The notes: a model not told the origin generated them from the letters alone. DNA of 64,000 bases from Methanobacterium sp. (GCF_016217785.1 NZ_JACRGA010000023.1:1-64000), one strand, 5' to 3'. Counted from the first letter of the stretch, positions 30,386 through 40,432 are shown. Made by a program: numbers and translations.

Positions 30386-30396
30386 ACTCCTGGAGT
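30386..30396. promoter_or_regulatory. palindrome overlapping ribosome site of the HTH gene
   Basis: ACTCC-T-GGAGT is a perfect 5-bp-arm dyad directly over the AGGAG ribosome site used by the TTG-started HTH gene. A related core, TACTCCTAGGAGTA, occurs at 44301-44314. Autoregulation by the HTH protein is a guess; part of the symmetry may be chance because AGGAG itself contributes one arm. Confidence 0.35.
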
Positions 30397-30506
30397 CCAT
30401 CTTTTTATTATAATTTTATTATAGATTTATTAAAGAATTTTTTCATTTATTAAAAGCATGATTTATCATATTTAATTTGTAAAGTGTAAATTTTAGTTTT
30501 TTAATG

Positions 30507-32069
30507 TTATTTCTTCATCATTGCCATGAACTGTTTAGCCTTGGAAGTAGCAGGTTTTTGCAAGGTTTCCAAGGTTTCTTTCTCTTTTTGAACATCTTTA
30601 AGAGGTATGGAGAATAATTCTGATGTTCTTTCAGTGGGTATGTTTCCTTCAATGGAAAGTATCGCCGCTCCCAGGGCAGGTCCCATCTGTAGGTGAAGGC
30701 CTTTCATCTTTTTTTCAACAGAGAATTTACTGGATAAAACCTTTCCCATTTGGGGTATATATTCTATCCCTTCGGTGAGGTGGTCCTGCATGATCTGCAC
30801 CACATCCTGTTTGAAGTCCTGGAATGACTTTATCTGGTTTGAATCAAGACCAGGGCGAAGGTAGGGGAAGGGACCCGAATGTTTATTTCTGCGATCATAG
30901 GAAGTGGTCAGATAATAGTGTAAAAGATCCCATAAAATGTATATGCGTGGGATTTCAAGAAAGAGGCTTTTTTCAAGCAAATCTTTCTCCTTTAAATCCT
31001 GCCTTATTGTTTCATTGAGAATTCCATCATCAAGGAGTCCTCTTTTTTCTAGTTCTTTTTTTAAAAAGAACTTCTTCAGGGTTTCGGGGTCATCGCCATT
31101 TTCATATTTGTTGGCATTTCTTTCGGCAACTTCCATTGCTTCCTGGTACTCTTCAACTTTTTCTTTATTGGAGAGAGATTTTTCAAGTAAAGCGGGTAAA
31201 AAATGGAGTATCTCTGTTTCAGCATACTTTACATAACCAAGTGAAAGGGCAGTTTGCACCTGTTTGTCATTGATTATGGACGGTTTTTTACGATGAAACT
31301 GCATCATTTCTATACGGGCATTGGAACCATACTGGTTCCGGATCTCTTTTTCATAGTTGGCCTCTTCATGTGCGTCAATGGTAACCCTTTTTCTAACCCA
31401 TCTACTGTCTTCCATGATCTTGATAACCAGAGACACGGTTTTAACAATTCCTCTTTTTTCCTGTTTTAAGATGCGCACCATACTGCGGAAGGCTTTCCTG
31501 CTTCGGGGACTCAATTCGGATAGTTTAACCATGTAATCCCCAGAAAGGGGTAAAAATGGGATGATTTCAAGACGATAAACCCCATCCCTGTTTACATGCA
31601 ATTTTATATTATCTCCGCCGCACTGGCAATTTTCCCGGGTCAGAAGAGCTATCTCATGACCTTTGTACTTTCTCTGGCAGGAAGCACATTCTAGTGTGGC
31701 GAACTCCTCCAGATGTCCAATGGCAATACGATGAGATGACATGGCAGATTTAACCCGATCCAGTATGTTTTTTTTAGCAGCTGCGTTCATCCGGAAGTAC
31801 TGGGTGTGGCGGCTGACATCATACATATCCTCGGCCTTGGTTTCACCACTGAGGGGACGGCCATACTTGTTTATGGAACGATAAGGCGCAGTGTAACCCT
31901 TAATTTCCATGGTCTCTCTCATATCCTGCAGAGTATCCATGTTGTCTTTCAAATAAGTGTAAAGTGTCAGGAATTTTTCCGGGCTTTCAATATCACTTAA
32001 TGAAATTCCTTTTCTCTTTATCTGATCCAGAAAACGCTCGGATTTTCCAATGAGTACAGATTCATTCAT
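30507..32069 (-). CDS. DUF530-like archaeal protein with zinc-ribbon motif
   Basis: 520 residues, soluble, rich in Lys/Glu. A C-x-x-C pair (CASCQRKYKG) and CQCGG, spaced about 25 residues apart near residues 128-155, form a probable zinc ribbon. Length and this motif resemble the methanogen DUF530 family, function unknown; that label is from memory. The C-terminal half is helical and ends in a hydrophobic-poor basic tail (KAKQFMAMMKK). No catalytic motif is seen. It lies between the HTH gene and metG with its own promoter region. Confidence 0.6.
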   Translation of the reverse strand: MNESVLIGKSERFLDQIKRKGISLSDIESPEKFLTLYTYLKDNMDTLQDMRETMEIKGYTAPYRSINKYGRPLSGETKAEDMYDVSRHTQYFRMNAAAKKNILDRVKSAMSSHRIAIGHLEEFATLECASCQRKYKGHEIALLTRENCQCGGDNIKLHVNRDGVYRLEIIPFLPLSGDYMVKLSELSPRSRKAFRSMVRILKQEKRGIVKTVSLVIKIMEDSRWVRKRVTIDAHEEANYEKEIRNQYGSNARIEMMQFHRKKPSIINDKQVQTALSLGYVKYAETEILHFLPALLEKSLSNKEKVEEYQEAMEVAERNANKYENGDDPETLKKFFLKKELEKRGLLDDGILNETIRQDLKEKDLLEKSLFLEIPRIYILWDLLHYYLTTSYDRRNKHSGPFPYLRPGLDSNQIKSFQDFKQDVVQIMQDHLTEGIEYIPQMGKVLSSKFSVEKKMKGLHLQMGPALGAAILSIEGNIPTERTSELFSIPLKDVQKEKETLETLQKPATSKAKQFMAMMKK

Positions 32070-32321
32070 CGTATTCCTTCGTTAAAGTATAAGTTCGCCC
32101 GAATTTCTCAAATGGATGATGATTTTGAAAATAGAGACATCTTTAATTTATTAATAGATGTTATCAATCTACAATTCATCACTTTATCAATTAATCATCC
32201 ATTTTGTATCAAATATCATCAGTTTTGCATATTGTGATATATCTTCACCTTGCACTATTGTATACACATATTCACATGTGTATAATGATATTCACCATGT
32301 ACTGGGATAATTTCACCTTGA

Positions 32322-34319
32322 TTATTGTATTCCTTCGCCCATAGTGGCATCAGGTGCGGTTAAGAGGCTGAGACTATCTCCAGCAGCCAGTACCATTCCC
32401 TCGGATTTTATGCCGAAGAGTTTGGCTGGTTGGAGGTTCACCAATACAATTACCTTCTGATTGAGTATGTCTTCCGGCGCATATTTGGTGGCTAAACCTG
32501 CAACAACCTGTAATTGTTTGTCTTTAACATCAACCATTAATTTCAACAGTTTATCAGAGCCCTTAACTTTCTCAGCTCCAATAACTTTACCCACACGCAG
32601 GTCTAATTTGGTGAAATCTTCAATACTGATTAGATTATCCATAGTTTCTCTCTCCTCTAAATTTTTGTAAAGTGCTTCTTTTTCCTCAGCAATAACTTCA
32701 TCATCAATTTTAGCAAATAATGGTTTAGCCTTGAGAATAGGGGTTCCGGCTGCTATAAATTCAGCAGAATCCTCCCATATTAAGCTTTTATCTCCATTTA
32801 AACCCAGAATTTCCCTCATCTCTACTGCTTTGGAGGGGAGGTAAGGACTTATAATGACACTGATGACCTTTGCAATCTGATTACAGAGATAAATTGTGGT
32901 AGCAGCCCTTTCTCCTTCTTCTTTAACGGTTCTCCAGGGTTCCTGGTCATTGAAGTATTTGTTTCCCAGTTTGGCTAGTTTTATTATATCCTTAAGACCT
33001 TCCCTGAAATCGAAGTTCTCAATATGCTCACCTACTTTACCCGGGGTTTCAATTATCTCCTTTTGAACACTCTGGTCATATTCATTGAAGGACCCCGGCT
33101 CAGGTATCATTCCCTGGAAGAAACGGTGGGTGAATGAGAATGTACGGTGCATAAAGTTCCCCACCACATCAGCCAGTTCATCATTGACCCTCCTCTGGAA
33201 GTCATCCCAGGAAAAGTCAGTGTCCCTGGTGAGGGGTGCGTTGGCCACCAGGTAGTATCTTAAGAGATCTGCATCAAATTTCTCCATGAAATCAGCGGCC
33301 CATATCACCCAGTTCTTACTGGTTGACATTTTACGACCCTCAAGTGACAGGTACTCCCCGGCAACAATGTTATAAGGTAGTTTGCAACCATAGGCCATGA
33401 GCATTGCCTGCCAGAATATGCTGTGGTGGTAGATAATATCTTTACCAATGAAGTGCACTGCCCGGTCATCCCAGTAGGGCTTCCATGACTTGTTTTCACG
33501 GCGGGCCCACTGGGCTGCCGATGAAATGTAACCCAGGAATGCTTCTCCCCATACATAGATGATCTTACCCTCTGCACCGTCCAGGGGAACCGGGATACCC
33601 CAGTCCATATCCCTGGTGAGAATCCAATCCTTCAGTCCCTCATTAATCCATTGAAGAGCATAATTCCGGACATTAGCCGGTAACTCTGGGTTGCCTTCAA
33701 TAGATCCTTTCAGTTCATCCTGGAAGTTGCTTAAACGGAAATAATACTGTTCAGATTCCCTGACTTCTGGGTTTGAATCGCATATCAGGCATCTTGGCTC
33801 CACCAGCTGCACTGGTTCCAGGTGCCGGCCACAGGTCTCGCAATGGTCACCACGTGCACCCTCACCATTACAGTGGGGACAGGTGCCCTCCACGTAACGG
33901 TCAGGGAGGAATCGTTCACATTCCGGGCAGTAAAGCTGCTGGATGGTCTTGGGATAAATACAATTTTTCTCATGAAGATCTAAAAAGAAGTTCTGGGATA
34001 TTTCATAATGTAAGGGGTCGGTGGTTCTGGAAAAATTATCAAAAGAAATATCCGATAATTCCAGATCCCTTCTAATCAACTCGTAATTACGAGTGGCAAC
34101 ATCCAGGGGTGATACTCCTTCCTTTTCCGCCTGAACAGCTATGGGTGTTCCGTGTTCATCGGTAGCACACACCAGTAGCACATCTGTGCCTTTCATCCGA
34201 TGGTAACGGGCGTAAATATCTGCCGGTATGTAAGTTGAACGCAAGTGTCCCAGGTGACAGGGTCCATTGGCGTAGGGCAGGGCGCAGGTGATAAACACTT
34301 TATTTGAATCTTTACTCAA
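32322..34319 (-). CDS. metG: methionyl-tRNA synthetase
   Basis: 665 residues. Class I signatures: ALPYANGPCHLGH (HIGH box) and GRKMSTSKNW (KMSKS loop). Four C-x-x-C knuckles (CPEC, CPHC, CETC, CLIC at about residues 128-180) are the two zinc sites of the MetG1 type. Residues about 555-665 (IEDFTKLDLRVGKVIGAEKV) are a C-terminal EMAPII/Trbp-like tRNA-binding domain. It charges tRNA-Met. The start is TTG behind GGAGGAATATCT. It is transcribed divergently from the primase genes. Confidence 0.96.
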   Translation of the reverse strand: MSKDSNKVFITCALPYANGPCHLGHLRSTYIPADIYARYHRMKGTDVLLVCATDEHGTPIAVQAEKEGVSPLDVATRNYELIRRDLELSDISFDNFSRTTDPLHYEISQNFFLDLHEKNCIYPKTIQQLYCPECERFLPDRYVEGTCPHCNGEGARGDHCETCGRHLEPVQLVEPRCLICDSNPEVRESEQYYFRLSNFQDELKGSIEGNPELPANVRNYALQWINEGLKDWILTRDMDWGIPVPLDGAEGKIIYVWGEAFLGYISSAAQWARRENKSWKPYWDDRAVHFIGKDIIYHHSIFWQAMLMAYGCKLPYNIVAGEYLSLEGRKMSTSKNWVIWAADFMEKFDADLLRYYLVANAPLTRDTDFSWDDFQRRVNDELADVVGNFMHRTFSFTHRFFQGMIPEPGSFNEYDQSVQKEIIETPGKVGEHIENFDFREGLKDIIKLAKLGNKYFNDQEPWRTVKEEGERAATTIYLCNQIAKVISVIISPYLPSKAVEMREILGLNGDKSLIWEDSAEFIAAGTPILKAKPLFAKIDDEVIAEEKEALYKNLEERETMDNLISIEDFTKLDLRVGKVIGAEKVKGSDKLLKLMVDVKDKQLQVVAGLATKYAPEDILNQKVIVLVNLQPAKLFGIKSEGMVLAAGDSLSLLTAPDATMGEGIQ

Positions 34320-34643
34320 AGATATTCCTCCTATACTAACCTTGTTACGAATGATAAAGTTTATTTTGTCTTAGATAACTGTTTTTAAATATTTATTAAC
34401 CATCTTACGGTAAAAACTCAGTTGGAGTTAATGATAAAGAATAATATCTTTTTTTATCTAATTTCTATATAAGAGTTATCCATAGATCTCAACCCCACCA
34501 CTGGACCTATGATTTTGGCCCTACACTGACCTAGAAAAGGATAATTTAACAGAGTATCAATAAATGAAGAAAAATCTGATTCATAATACAATAAATTTCT
34601 TACATTAACAAATTTTTTAAAACCTAGTAACCAACAGTTAATT
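34320..34643. other. 324-base divergent promoter region between metG and priL
   Basis: No gene was seen. The metG side carries GGAGG just before the TTG start. On the priL side there is no ribosome site, but AATTTTTTAAAAC (34610-34622) is centred about 28 bases before the ATG. That fits a TATA box giving a leaderless mRNA. The middle part (34480-34540) is less AT-rich without an obvious structure. Confidence 0.5.
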
Positions 34644-36101
34644 ATGGTTTCCATCTCTTTTTTAAACCCATTATCCCCTGAGGGAAAGGACATTGTAAGG
34701 GAACTGGGCAGCTTCGAAGGCATATCTGATGATATCCCCGAACTTAGAAGACTCGTGACTCGTAATCCCTCTCAGGAAATTGTTGATGATAAAGAAATAC
34801 CCTCTAATTATCTGGAACTTGCCCTAAAAAGGATTGAATGGTATATTAAGAAAAAACATGACCGAGAATTTAACAGTCGAAGATATTCTTTTCTTTCTGA
34901 TTATTCCATAACTAAATATGATGTTATTTCATTTTATTTATTGTGTCAAGCCATTGGAGTTAAATTCGGGCCCAATTCACGTGAAACCAGAGTTATGGTT
35001 GAGGCACAGGGTGATCTCATCCAGGAAAGAATGGGGAAACTAAGTATTCAAGAAAGTAGATTGATGGTGGACCAATCCTTGGCAATGCTCCTGCATGATG
35101 ATATGGTTCACTGGACATTCTTCCAGGAATTATTAAGCACCCGAAAAATACGTCTCACAGAACTGGTACTGGATAATGGGGAATTAATACTGAATGAGGA
35201 AGATTTTCTTCATCGTTTTGGTTCCCGGATAAAACATCGCAATCCTGACAGCATGTATCAGCTTTTAATTGGAGATGAACTGAAAGAACTTATAATGGTT
35301 AAGATGATCATGCAGGAAACCGAGGATTACATTAAACAGGTTCATGAAAAGGCGCGTGTCATGGTGGAACCTAACCCCATACTCCTGGAGCTGGCTGATG
35401 AAGTGGCGGAAGTACTGGCCGAACCAATGCAACATTACGGTTATGGTTCTGGAAGGAGTGGTGGACCAATGAAAGCCGGACCACTGAACCCCCTGGCATT
35501 CCCACCATGTGTAAAGAAAGCCCTGGAGGGTATAAAATCAGGAGGACGGAACGATGCCATTGTACTATTTATGACACCCTTTGTGTCCTACGCCCGATTG
35601 TATCCTGATGTTTTCAGGATGAACATCACCAAACGTGTCTCAGACCAGGACCCACAACTGCAAATCACAGAAAACGAGGTCCTGCCATTGATTTATGAGG
35701 CTGCACAGCGATGTGTACCACCATTATTCGATGATCAGCCCCAGGAAAAGGTTAACATCAATGCGAAGCTCGGTTTTGGAATGCACTCCACTCTGAAAAT
35801 GGAACATGAGGGTGAAACCACATGGTACACTCCCATGAGTTGTGAGAAGATAAAACTACACCTGCCACATCTCTGCCGACCAGATGATGTCTGCAAAAAA
35901 ATAGGCAACCCGTTGAGCTATTACAATCGGAGGATATGGGAAGTAATGAATTTGGATAAAGAAGATTCAGATTCTGAGGATAATCCGAGTAGTAATAATG
36001 TTGATAATATTCAAAATTCTGATATTCAAAATTCTGATATTGAAAATTCTGCCAATAATGAAAATAAGAACTCTGATGATAGTAATTCTGGGGAGGGATG
36101 A
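34644..36101 (+). CDS. priL: DNA primase large subunit
   Basis: 485 residues. Residues 1-440 fit archaeal PriL. The C-terminal iron-sulfur domain is marked by FPPCVKKAL (C289) and cysteines 400, 411 and 417, with HSTLKMEHEGETTW in between; C357 is also present. PriL partners PriS in RNA/DNA primer synthesis for replication. A low-complexity acidic tail (441-485) includes repeated (I)QNSD units encoded by 15-bp tandem repeats near 36008-36050. priS follows after 6 bases with its ribosome site inside this gene's end, indicating coupling. Confidence 0.93.
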   Translation: MVSISFLNPLSPEGKDIVRELGSFEGISDDIPELRRLVTRNPSQEIVDDKEIPSNYLELALKRIEWYIKKKHDREFNSRRYSFLSDYSITKYDVISFYLLCQAIGVKFGPNSRETRVMVEAQGDLIQERMGKLSIQESRLMVDQSLAMLLHDDMVHWTFFQELLSTRKIRLTELVLDNGELILNEEDFLHRFGSRIKHRNPDSMYQLLIGDELKELIMVKMIMQETEDYIKQVHEKARVMVEPNPILLELADEVAEVLAEPMQHYGYGSGRSGGPMKAGPLNPLAFPPCVKKALEGIKSGGRNDAIVLFMTPFVSYARLYPDVFRMNITKRVSDQDPQLQITENEVLPLIYEAAQRCVPPLFDDQPQEKVNINAKLGFGMHSTLKMEHEGETTWYTPMSCEKIKLHLPHLCRPDDVCKKIGNPLSYYNRRIWEVMNLDKEDSDSEDNPSSNNVDNIQNSDIQNSDIENSANNENKNSDDSNSGEG

Positions 36102-36107
36102 TTTTTT

Positions 36108-37076
36108 ATGGATCTAAAACCAGCCACCCCCAATGAACGCCGTCAGTACTACCGGGAAGAATGGGATGTTAATGATATCCCTGAATTCATCCGCAAAACC
36201 CTCACCCAGCGGGAGTTCGGTTTTGACCACATGGGCCGGGGACCCAACGACCGTTACCGTGTATTTCAAAATACAGATTATTTAAGGAAGTTCATGCGAT
36301 ACCGCACACCATTTGCCGCCTACTCCTCAGTGGCATTTTACCATAAACCCCGACGCAGGGATGGCTGGATAAAAGCAGAACTGGTCTTTGATGTGGATGC
36401 CAAGGATATACCTATAAGATCCTGTGGTTGTGAAAACGTCTGCGAGATATGCTTAAACCAGGCTAAAGACATTGTCCACGGACTGATTGACACCATCCAG
36501 GGTGATCTGGGTCTTTCTGATATTCATGTGGTTTATTCGGGTCGTGGTTATCATATAAGAGTTCTGGACGACAAGGTGATGGGCATGGACAGCGACGTAC
36601 GTAGCCAGATCGTTAAATATTTGGTGGGTTCTGATGTTCCACGCAGTGAATACTCCAGTCACGGGATGAAATACAACTTGGAACACTTTACCGTCCCCTT
36701 TGGTTATCCGCAGGTATTCACTGACCGGGTTAAACAGGCCCTCTTGAACCTGAACCTGGACACAGAAATTGATGAAGTCAGTAAGGATATTAAGAAGGCA
36801 GTGATAAAGCACCGGGAATTATTATCTGAAGACCAGTGGGGATTGTTCCGGAAAGAAATTGGTCCTGTGAGATATGCCCGACTGGTTAAAGGGATCGCTT
36901 CCCTTAATCTGACACTGGTAGATGCCAAGGTTTCCATTGACCTGAAAAGAATACTGAGATTACCATCCTCCCTCCACTCAGGAGTCAGCATGAAATCCAC
37001 CCTCATCAAGAACCTGGAAACATTTGACCCATTCCAGGACGCTGTTCCCAAATTTGTTTACGAAAGGAAGGATTGA
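36108..37076 (+). CDS. priS: DNA primase small (catalytic) subunit
   Basis: 322 residues. ELVFDVDAKD carries the metal-binding aspartates D95 and D97. CGCENVCEIC (C106, C108, C112, C115) is the zinc motif and YSGRGYHIRV is the SGRGxH nucleotide-binding motif. The archaeo-eukaryotic primase fold makes primers together with PriL. GGAGGGATGATTTTTATG overlaps the end of priL, giving translational coupling. Length is normal for the family. Confidence 0.95.
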   Translation: MDLKPATPNERRQYYREEWDVNDIPEFIRKTLTQREFGFDHMGRGPNDRYRVFQNTDYLRKFMRYRTPFAAYSSVAFYHKPRRRDGWIKAELVFDVDAKDIPIRSCGCENVCEICLNQAKDIVHGLIDTIQGDLGLSDIHVVYSGRGYHIRVLDDKVMGMDSDVRSQIVKYLVGSDVPRSEYSSHGMKYNLEHFTVPFGYPQVFTDRVKQALLNLNLDTEIDEVSKDIKKAVIKHRELLSEDQWGLFRKEIGPVRYARLVKGIASLNLTLVDAKVSIDLKRILRLPSSLHSGVSMKSTLIKNLETFDPFQDAVPKFVYERKD

Positions 37077-37145
37077 AAGTCAGGGATTGAAATTAAATCA
37101 GCTTGCTTAATTAGTGTCTTAATTTAATATTTTAATGAAATGTGA

Positions 37146-37175
37146 ATTCTTAATGAAATAATTCTTAATGAAATA
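37146..37175. repeat. 15-bp perfect tandem duplication
   Basis: ATTCTTAATGAAATA occurs twice head to tail in the 151-base convergent gap between priS and cca. A third, partial AATGAAAT is at 37134-37141. Confidence 0.85.
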
Positions 37176-37227
37176 TGAATTGAAAATTAAAAAAACTTGA
37201 AAAAGGATTATTATTGACAAATAGTCC

Positions 37228-38628
37228 TTAATCCCGTATTAAAAGCTCATTCTTATGGAGATAACAGTGTAGGAATTTCAGTATATCTTCATCTGCATCT
37301 TCAGCAATTAACAGATCCAGAACATCCACTAAATTGTATTTTTCCAAGAGTTTCTTCTTCAAATGTTTCCCCACCCTGAGGTTTTTAATCCCCCTGGATG
37401 TGAGTGTCCCCTGAATAAGGGATTCCGCATCCTGATACTGGCGCTTGGTGCGTGTCACCCACCGGTCACCTTCCACCCATGATTCTGGATGTTTTTCCAG
37501 GAACTTCCAACTATTTCCCTGATCCCATACCTGTGGGCCGGAATATTTCTGGAAGGGGGTCAGATGCCATGTGTTCATTTCCAGGAGTATTATTCCAGTT
37601 TTATTCTCATCAGTCCAGTAATCACTCCCCATGACCTTAAAATCATCAGTTTCCAGAATTTTCACCAGGGATTTTTCAGTTTTCTGGATCTGAGGGTGCA
37701 GGGCATCGGCTGGAATGTCTGGTGTGGGGAAAGCCAGGATAATTGAATGGGTCTGTCTGTTTTTGAATTCATCCCTTAATGTTTCTCTATGATAAGTAAT
37801 GGTTTTAGGGTAAAAGTATGATTTTTTGGGATTTTCCAGGAAATTATCTGCAGCCACACGGAATTCTGCCATTTTCTGCAGGGTTAAAGCCGCGGAAACA
37901 TTACGATTTCCATCAGTGGGATCCACAACTACCAGGGGATCCTTGAACAACTTAGCAGTGCCGTAGTTCATGAGGTCGATCTGAAAGCCGGGTTTCCACT
38001 GGTCAAAAACCCCTTTAAGAACATCCAGAAACGAGCCATAGTGGATCACCAGTAATTCACACAGGTATCCTGAGAATCCGCCCACTTTAAATTCAGAGCC
38101 ATAAGTCCCTACCATCTTCATGAAACGTTTTAAAAGCCTTACTTCCTTGGTCTGGTCTGGTCTTAAGTTGGCTGTGATGTATTCGGTATGCAGTAGAGTG
38201 CGGTCTACTGCTGATTTCAGTTCACTGGAATCTTTAATATTATAACAGGGGACAAAATCCACCATGTAACCTTCAATGGTACCTGTAAGGTACGGGTGTG
38301 ATGCGTAACGCTCTTCATAGGTTCCGTCAATTTCGGTTATGCATTTTTCCGCCAGTTCCAGACCCTGGACTTTCAGATCATCCAGGGAAGTGGTTAAAGG
38401 GAATTTTATGAAAATATCAATGTCCAAGTCTTTGCCATCTTCATTATCCCCATTGGATATCCAGGTATTCTTGGCCACTGAGCCCAGTAATACAGCTTCA
38501 GCATTAACACCCGTATCATGGGCAGTACGATTAATGATTTCCATTAATTTTAAAGATAAATTACGGACTCTGAGTTCCTCATCCTTTGAGGGTTCTATAT
38601 CATCTAAGATTCTGCGAAAATCAATCAC
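37228..38628 (-). CDS. cca: CCA-adding enzyme (archaeal tRNA nucleotidyltransferase)
   Basis: 466 residues from a GTG start behind GAGGT. LGSVAKNTWISNG and KDLDIDIFIKFP are the GS and D-x-D motifs of the class I (archaeal) nucleotidyltransferase head; the long tail domain (KVGGFSGYLCELLVIHYGSF, VVDPTDGNRNVSAAL) is characteristic. It adds or repairs the 3' CCA of tRNA without a nucleic-acid template. thpR lies upstream in the same direction, so the two RNA-processing genes may be cotranscribed. Confidence 0.95.
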   Translation of the reverse strand: MIDFRRILDDIEPSKDEELRVRNLSLKLMEIINRTAHDTGVNAEAVLLGSVAKNTWISNGDNEDGKDLDIDIFIKFPLTTSLDDLKVQGLELAEKCITEIDGTYEERYASHPYLTGTIEGYMVDFVPCYNIKDSSELKSAVDRTLLHTEYITANLRPDQTKEVRLLKRFMKMVGTYGSEFKVGGFSGYLCELLVIHYGSFLDVLKGVFDQWKPGFQIDLMNYGTAKLFKDPLVVVDPTDGNRNVSAALTLQKMAEFRVAADNFLENPKKSYFYPKTITYHRETLRDEFKNRQTHSIILAFPTPDIPADALHPQIQKTEKSLVKILETDDFKVMGSDYWTDENKTGIILLEMNTWHLTPFQKYSGPQVWDQGNSWKFLEKHPESWVEGDRWVTRTKRQYQDAESLIQGTLTSRGIKNLRVGKHLKKKLLEKYNLVDVLDLLIAEDADEDILKFLHCYLHKNELLIRD

Positions 38629-38695
38629 TTACAATACCTCTAACTATTTTTTTAACTTTTGATAAATTAATTTTTAAACTGATTGTTAATATTCA

Positions 38696-38737
38696 AATCA
38701 TCCTTGTTTCAATCTCAATCATCCTTGTTTCAATAAT
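38696..38737. repeat. 21-bp tandem duplication
   Basis: AATCATCCTTGTTTCAATCTC at 38696-38716 is followed by a near copy at 38717-38737 (identical over the first 18 bases). It sits in the gap between thpR and cca on their 5'-3' minus-strand path. Confidence 0.85.
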
Positions 38738-38751
38738 CTTCGCTTAACATT

Positions 38752-39300
38752 TTAAATGAAAAATTCCTTAACATCGGTGTATATAGGGCCCACAGGAGTG
38801 AGTTCACTCTTTTTTAACACCAGTTTTTCCACAGTCATTTCACCAATTTCAATTGACTCTAGTTCCTGAATCTTTTCTGCCAGGAGCTCCCTGTTTTTAG
38901 GACCCTTCACCCGGGCAATTGTGAGGTGGGGAATGTAACTCCTCTCCTTTTTAAACCCCATTTTTGCAAATTCCTGGTCAAGGTCTTTTTGCATCTCGGA
39001 AAAACTATGGGGATCTTCAATTCCCAGCCAGATAACCCTCATATATTCTATTTTGGGGAACACCCCAGTTCCCCTGATGTGCAGTGGGAATGAATGGTAA
39101 TTTTCCAGTTTATCCTGTATAACACGGGTTATCTGATCTGCCTGGGATGAGGAGATATCACCGAAGAATTTGAAGGTGAAATGCAGGTTCTCAGGTTCCA
39201 CCATCTTTAATGGGGCATGTGTTTTTTTAAGATCCCTTTGAACTTCCTGGATTTTATAGGATAACCTGCTATCAACATCAACTGCTATAAATGCTCGCAT
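38752..39300 (-). CDS. thpR: RNA 2',3'-cyclic phosphodiesterase (LigT/ThpR)
   Basis: The frame opens at 39312, but GGTGATTTTT precedes the ATG at 39300 (MRAFIAVDVDSRLS), giving 182 residues. The two H-x-T motifs of the 2H phosphoesterase family are present: HFTFKFFGD (about 43) and HLTIARVK (about 126). Members open 2',3'-cyclic phosphates on RNA ends and were named for in vitro 2'-5' tRNA ligation. Its place beside cca agrees with a role in tRNA maturation or repair. Confidence 0.9.
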   Translation of the reverse strand: MRAFIAVDVDSRLSYKIQEVQRDLKKTHAPLKMVEPENLHFTFKFFGDISSSQADQITRVIQDKLENYHSFPLHIRGTGVFPKIEYMRVIWLGIEDPHSFSEMQKDLDQEFAKMGFKKERSYIPHLTIARVKGPKNRELLAEKIQELESIEIGEMTVEKLVLKKSELTPVGPIYTDVKEFFI

Positions 39301-39430
39301 AAAAATCACCATTGTAACTTTAACAATAAATAAATTACAATTACTTAAATAATCAAATTAACTCAAATAAATCACAGTTACTCAATAAATCACAATTACT
39401 CTTTAAAGTTATCTATTTGTTATCTTTTTA

Positions 39431-40423
39431 TTAAATAATAAGATTTTTTATCCTATCCAAACTTTCCCTGGGAGTTTCCACAGTATTCAACAGGTAAACA
39501 TCAACTGCCTGGAATAACTCATGGAAAAAGTTTTTCCTTAGGTTCAGTTTACGCTCATCCCTCACCAGCTGGTGGGGATTGCAGAAATCATTCTCCAGCA
39601 TGAAATCCAGGGCTTCTTCTGGATCCAGTTTACGGAAAGGGGCTTTTGAAATGTTTCTTTCCAGGAGAACGACCGTTTTAAGGGTGCTTGTTTCTCGAAC
39701 CCTCCCACCGAAAAGTGTGCTGACATCGGCGATTCCCCGACCCCTATTATCCAACTGAACCAAGCTCACCTCTTCAGAAAATCCTTCCCAGACCTGGGCT
39801 AAATCATCACGGATGTAAGAATTCTTTTCTGAAGAATAGATAACAGCTGCATTGTTGAAGAGTCGGGTGAAGAACCAGTCATCACTGATGTAATTAAAAT
39901 CATCATACTGAAGCAGTCCATAGGTAAGTGTGGATTTACCCGTACCTGGGGGTCCGATAATGGCCATGGCATGTCCTCCGCAGTCAACTGCTGATCCATG
40001 AGTTGAATAACGCCGGTGCTCAGAATGGTATTCTTCAAAAAAATCGGAAATGGTTGCCAGGGCTATGCTTTTAATCCAGCCATAGTAGTCACAGTTGTTA
40101 ATGATACAGGTCTTGGAAATGGGTTCATATAACACTTGCAACTCTTGACCATCTTCCACTGCGAAGATCTTGGCATGGGGGCGGATATCCTCGTTCATGA
40201 ACTTGAAGTTATCTTCCCATTCTTCCTTAAACTCTTCATTGTCAGTAAGGAGTTTAACACAAGCTCCATGAATATTGGCTTTCCTTTCAAACTTAACCTT
40301 ACTTTTAAGTTCTTTTAATAGCTCATCCTTGGCATAGGGTGTTATGAGTTCTGCATTGTAAGATAACATTCCTAACCCCTTTACGTCCTTAAGATTCCAC
40401 TGGTGGAGTTTATAGTATTCCAT
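39431..40423 (-). CDS. P-loop protein, HPr-kinase/PEPCK-fold-like
   Basis: 330 residues. AIIGPPGTGKSTLTYGLL (about 154-171) is a clean Walker A, followed by NYISDDWFF, whose acidic pair (D181, D182) resembles the catalytic site of HPr kinase/phosphorylase-like folds. The region 200-250 (LDNRGRGIADVSTLFGG) also fits. No PTS is expected in methanogens, so the target must differ. N-terminal residues 1-115 are not recognised. The start is preceded by GGAGA and an unusual duplicated promoter-like array. Confidence 0.6.
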   Translation of the reverse strand: MEYYKLHQWNLKDVKGLGMLSYNAELITPYAKDELLKELKSKVKFERKANIHGACVKLLTDNEEFKEEWEDNFKFMNEDIRPHAKIFAVEDGQELQVLYEPISKTCIINNCDYYGWIKSIALATISDFFEEYHSEHRRYSTHGSAVDCGGHAMAIIGPPGTGKSTLTYGLLQYDDFNYISDDWFFTRLFNNAAVIYSSEKNSYIRDDLAQVWEGFSEEVSLVQLDNRGRGIADVSTLFGGRVRETSTLKTVVLLERNISKAPFRKLDPEEALDFMLENDFCNPHQLVRDERKLNLRKNFFHELFQAVDVYLLNTVETPRESLDRIKNLII

Positions 40424-40432
40424 TCTCCATTT

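Noticed and set aside
34320..34643. A riboswitch or T-box-like leader for metG
   Set aside because: The leader is short, T-boxes are not known in archaea, and no conserved structure was visible.
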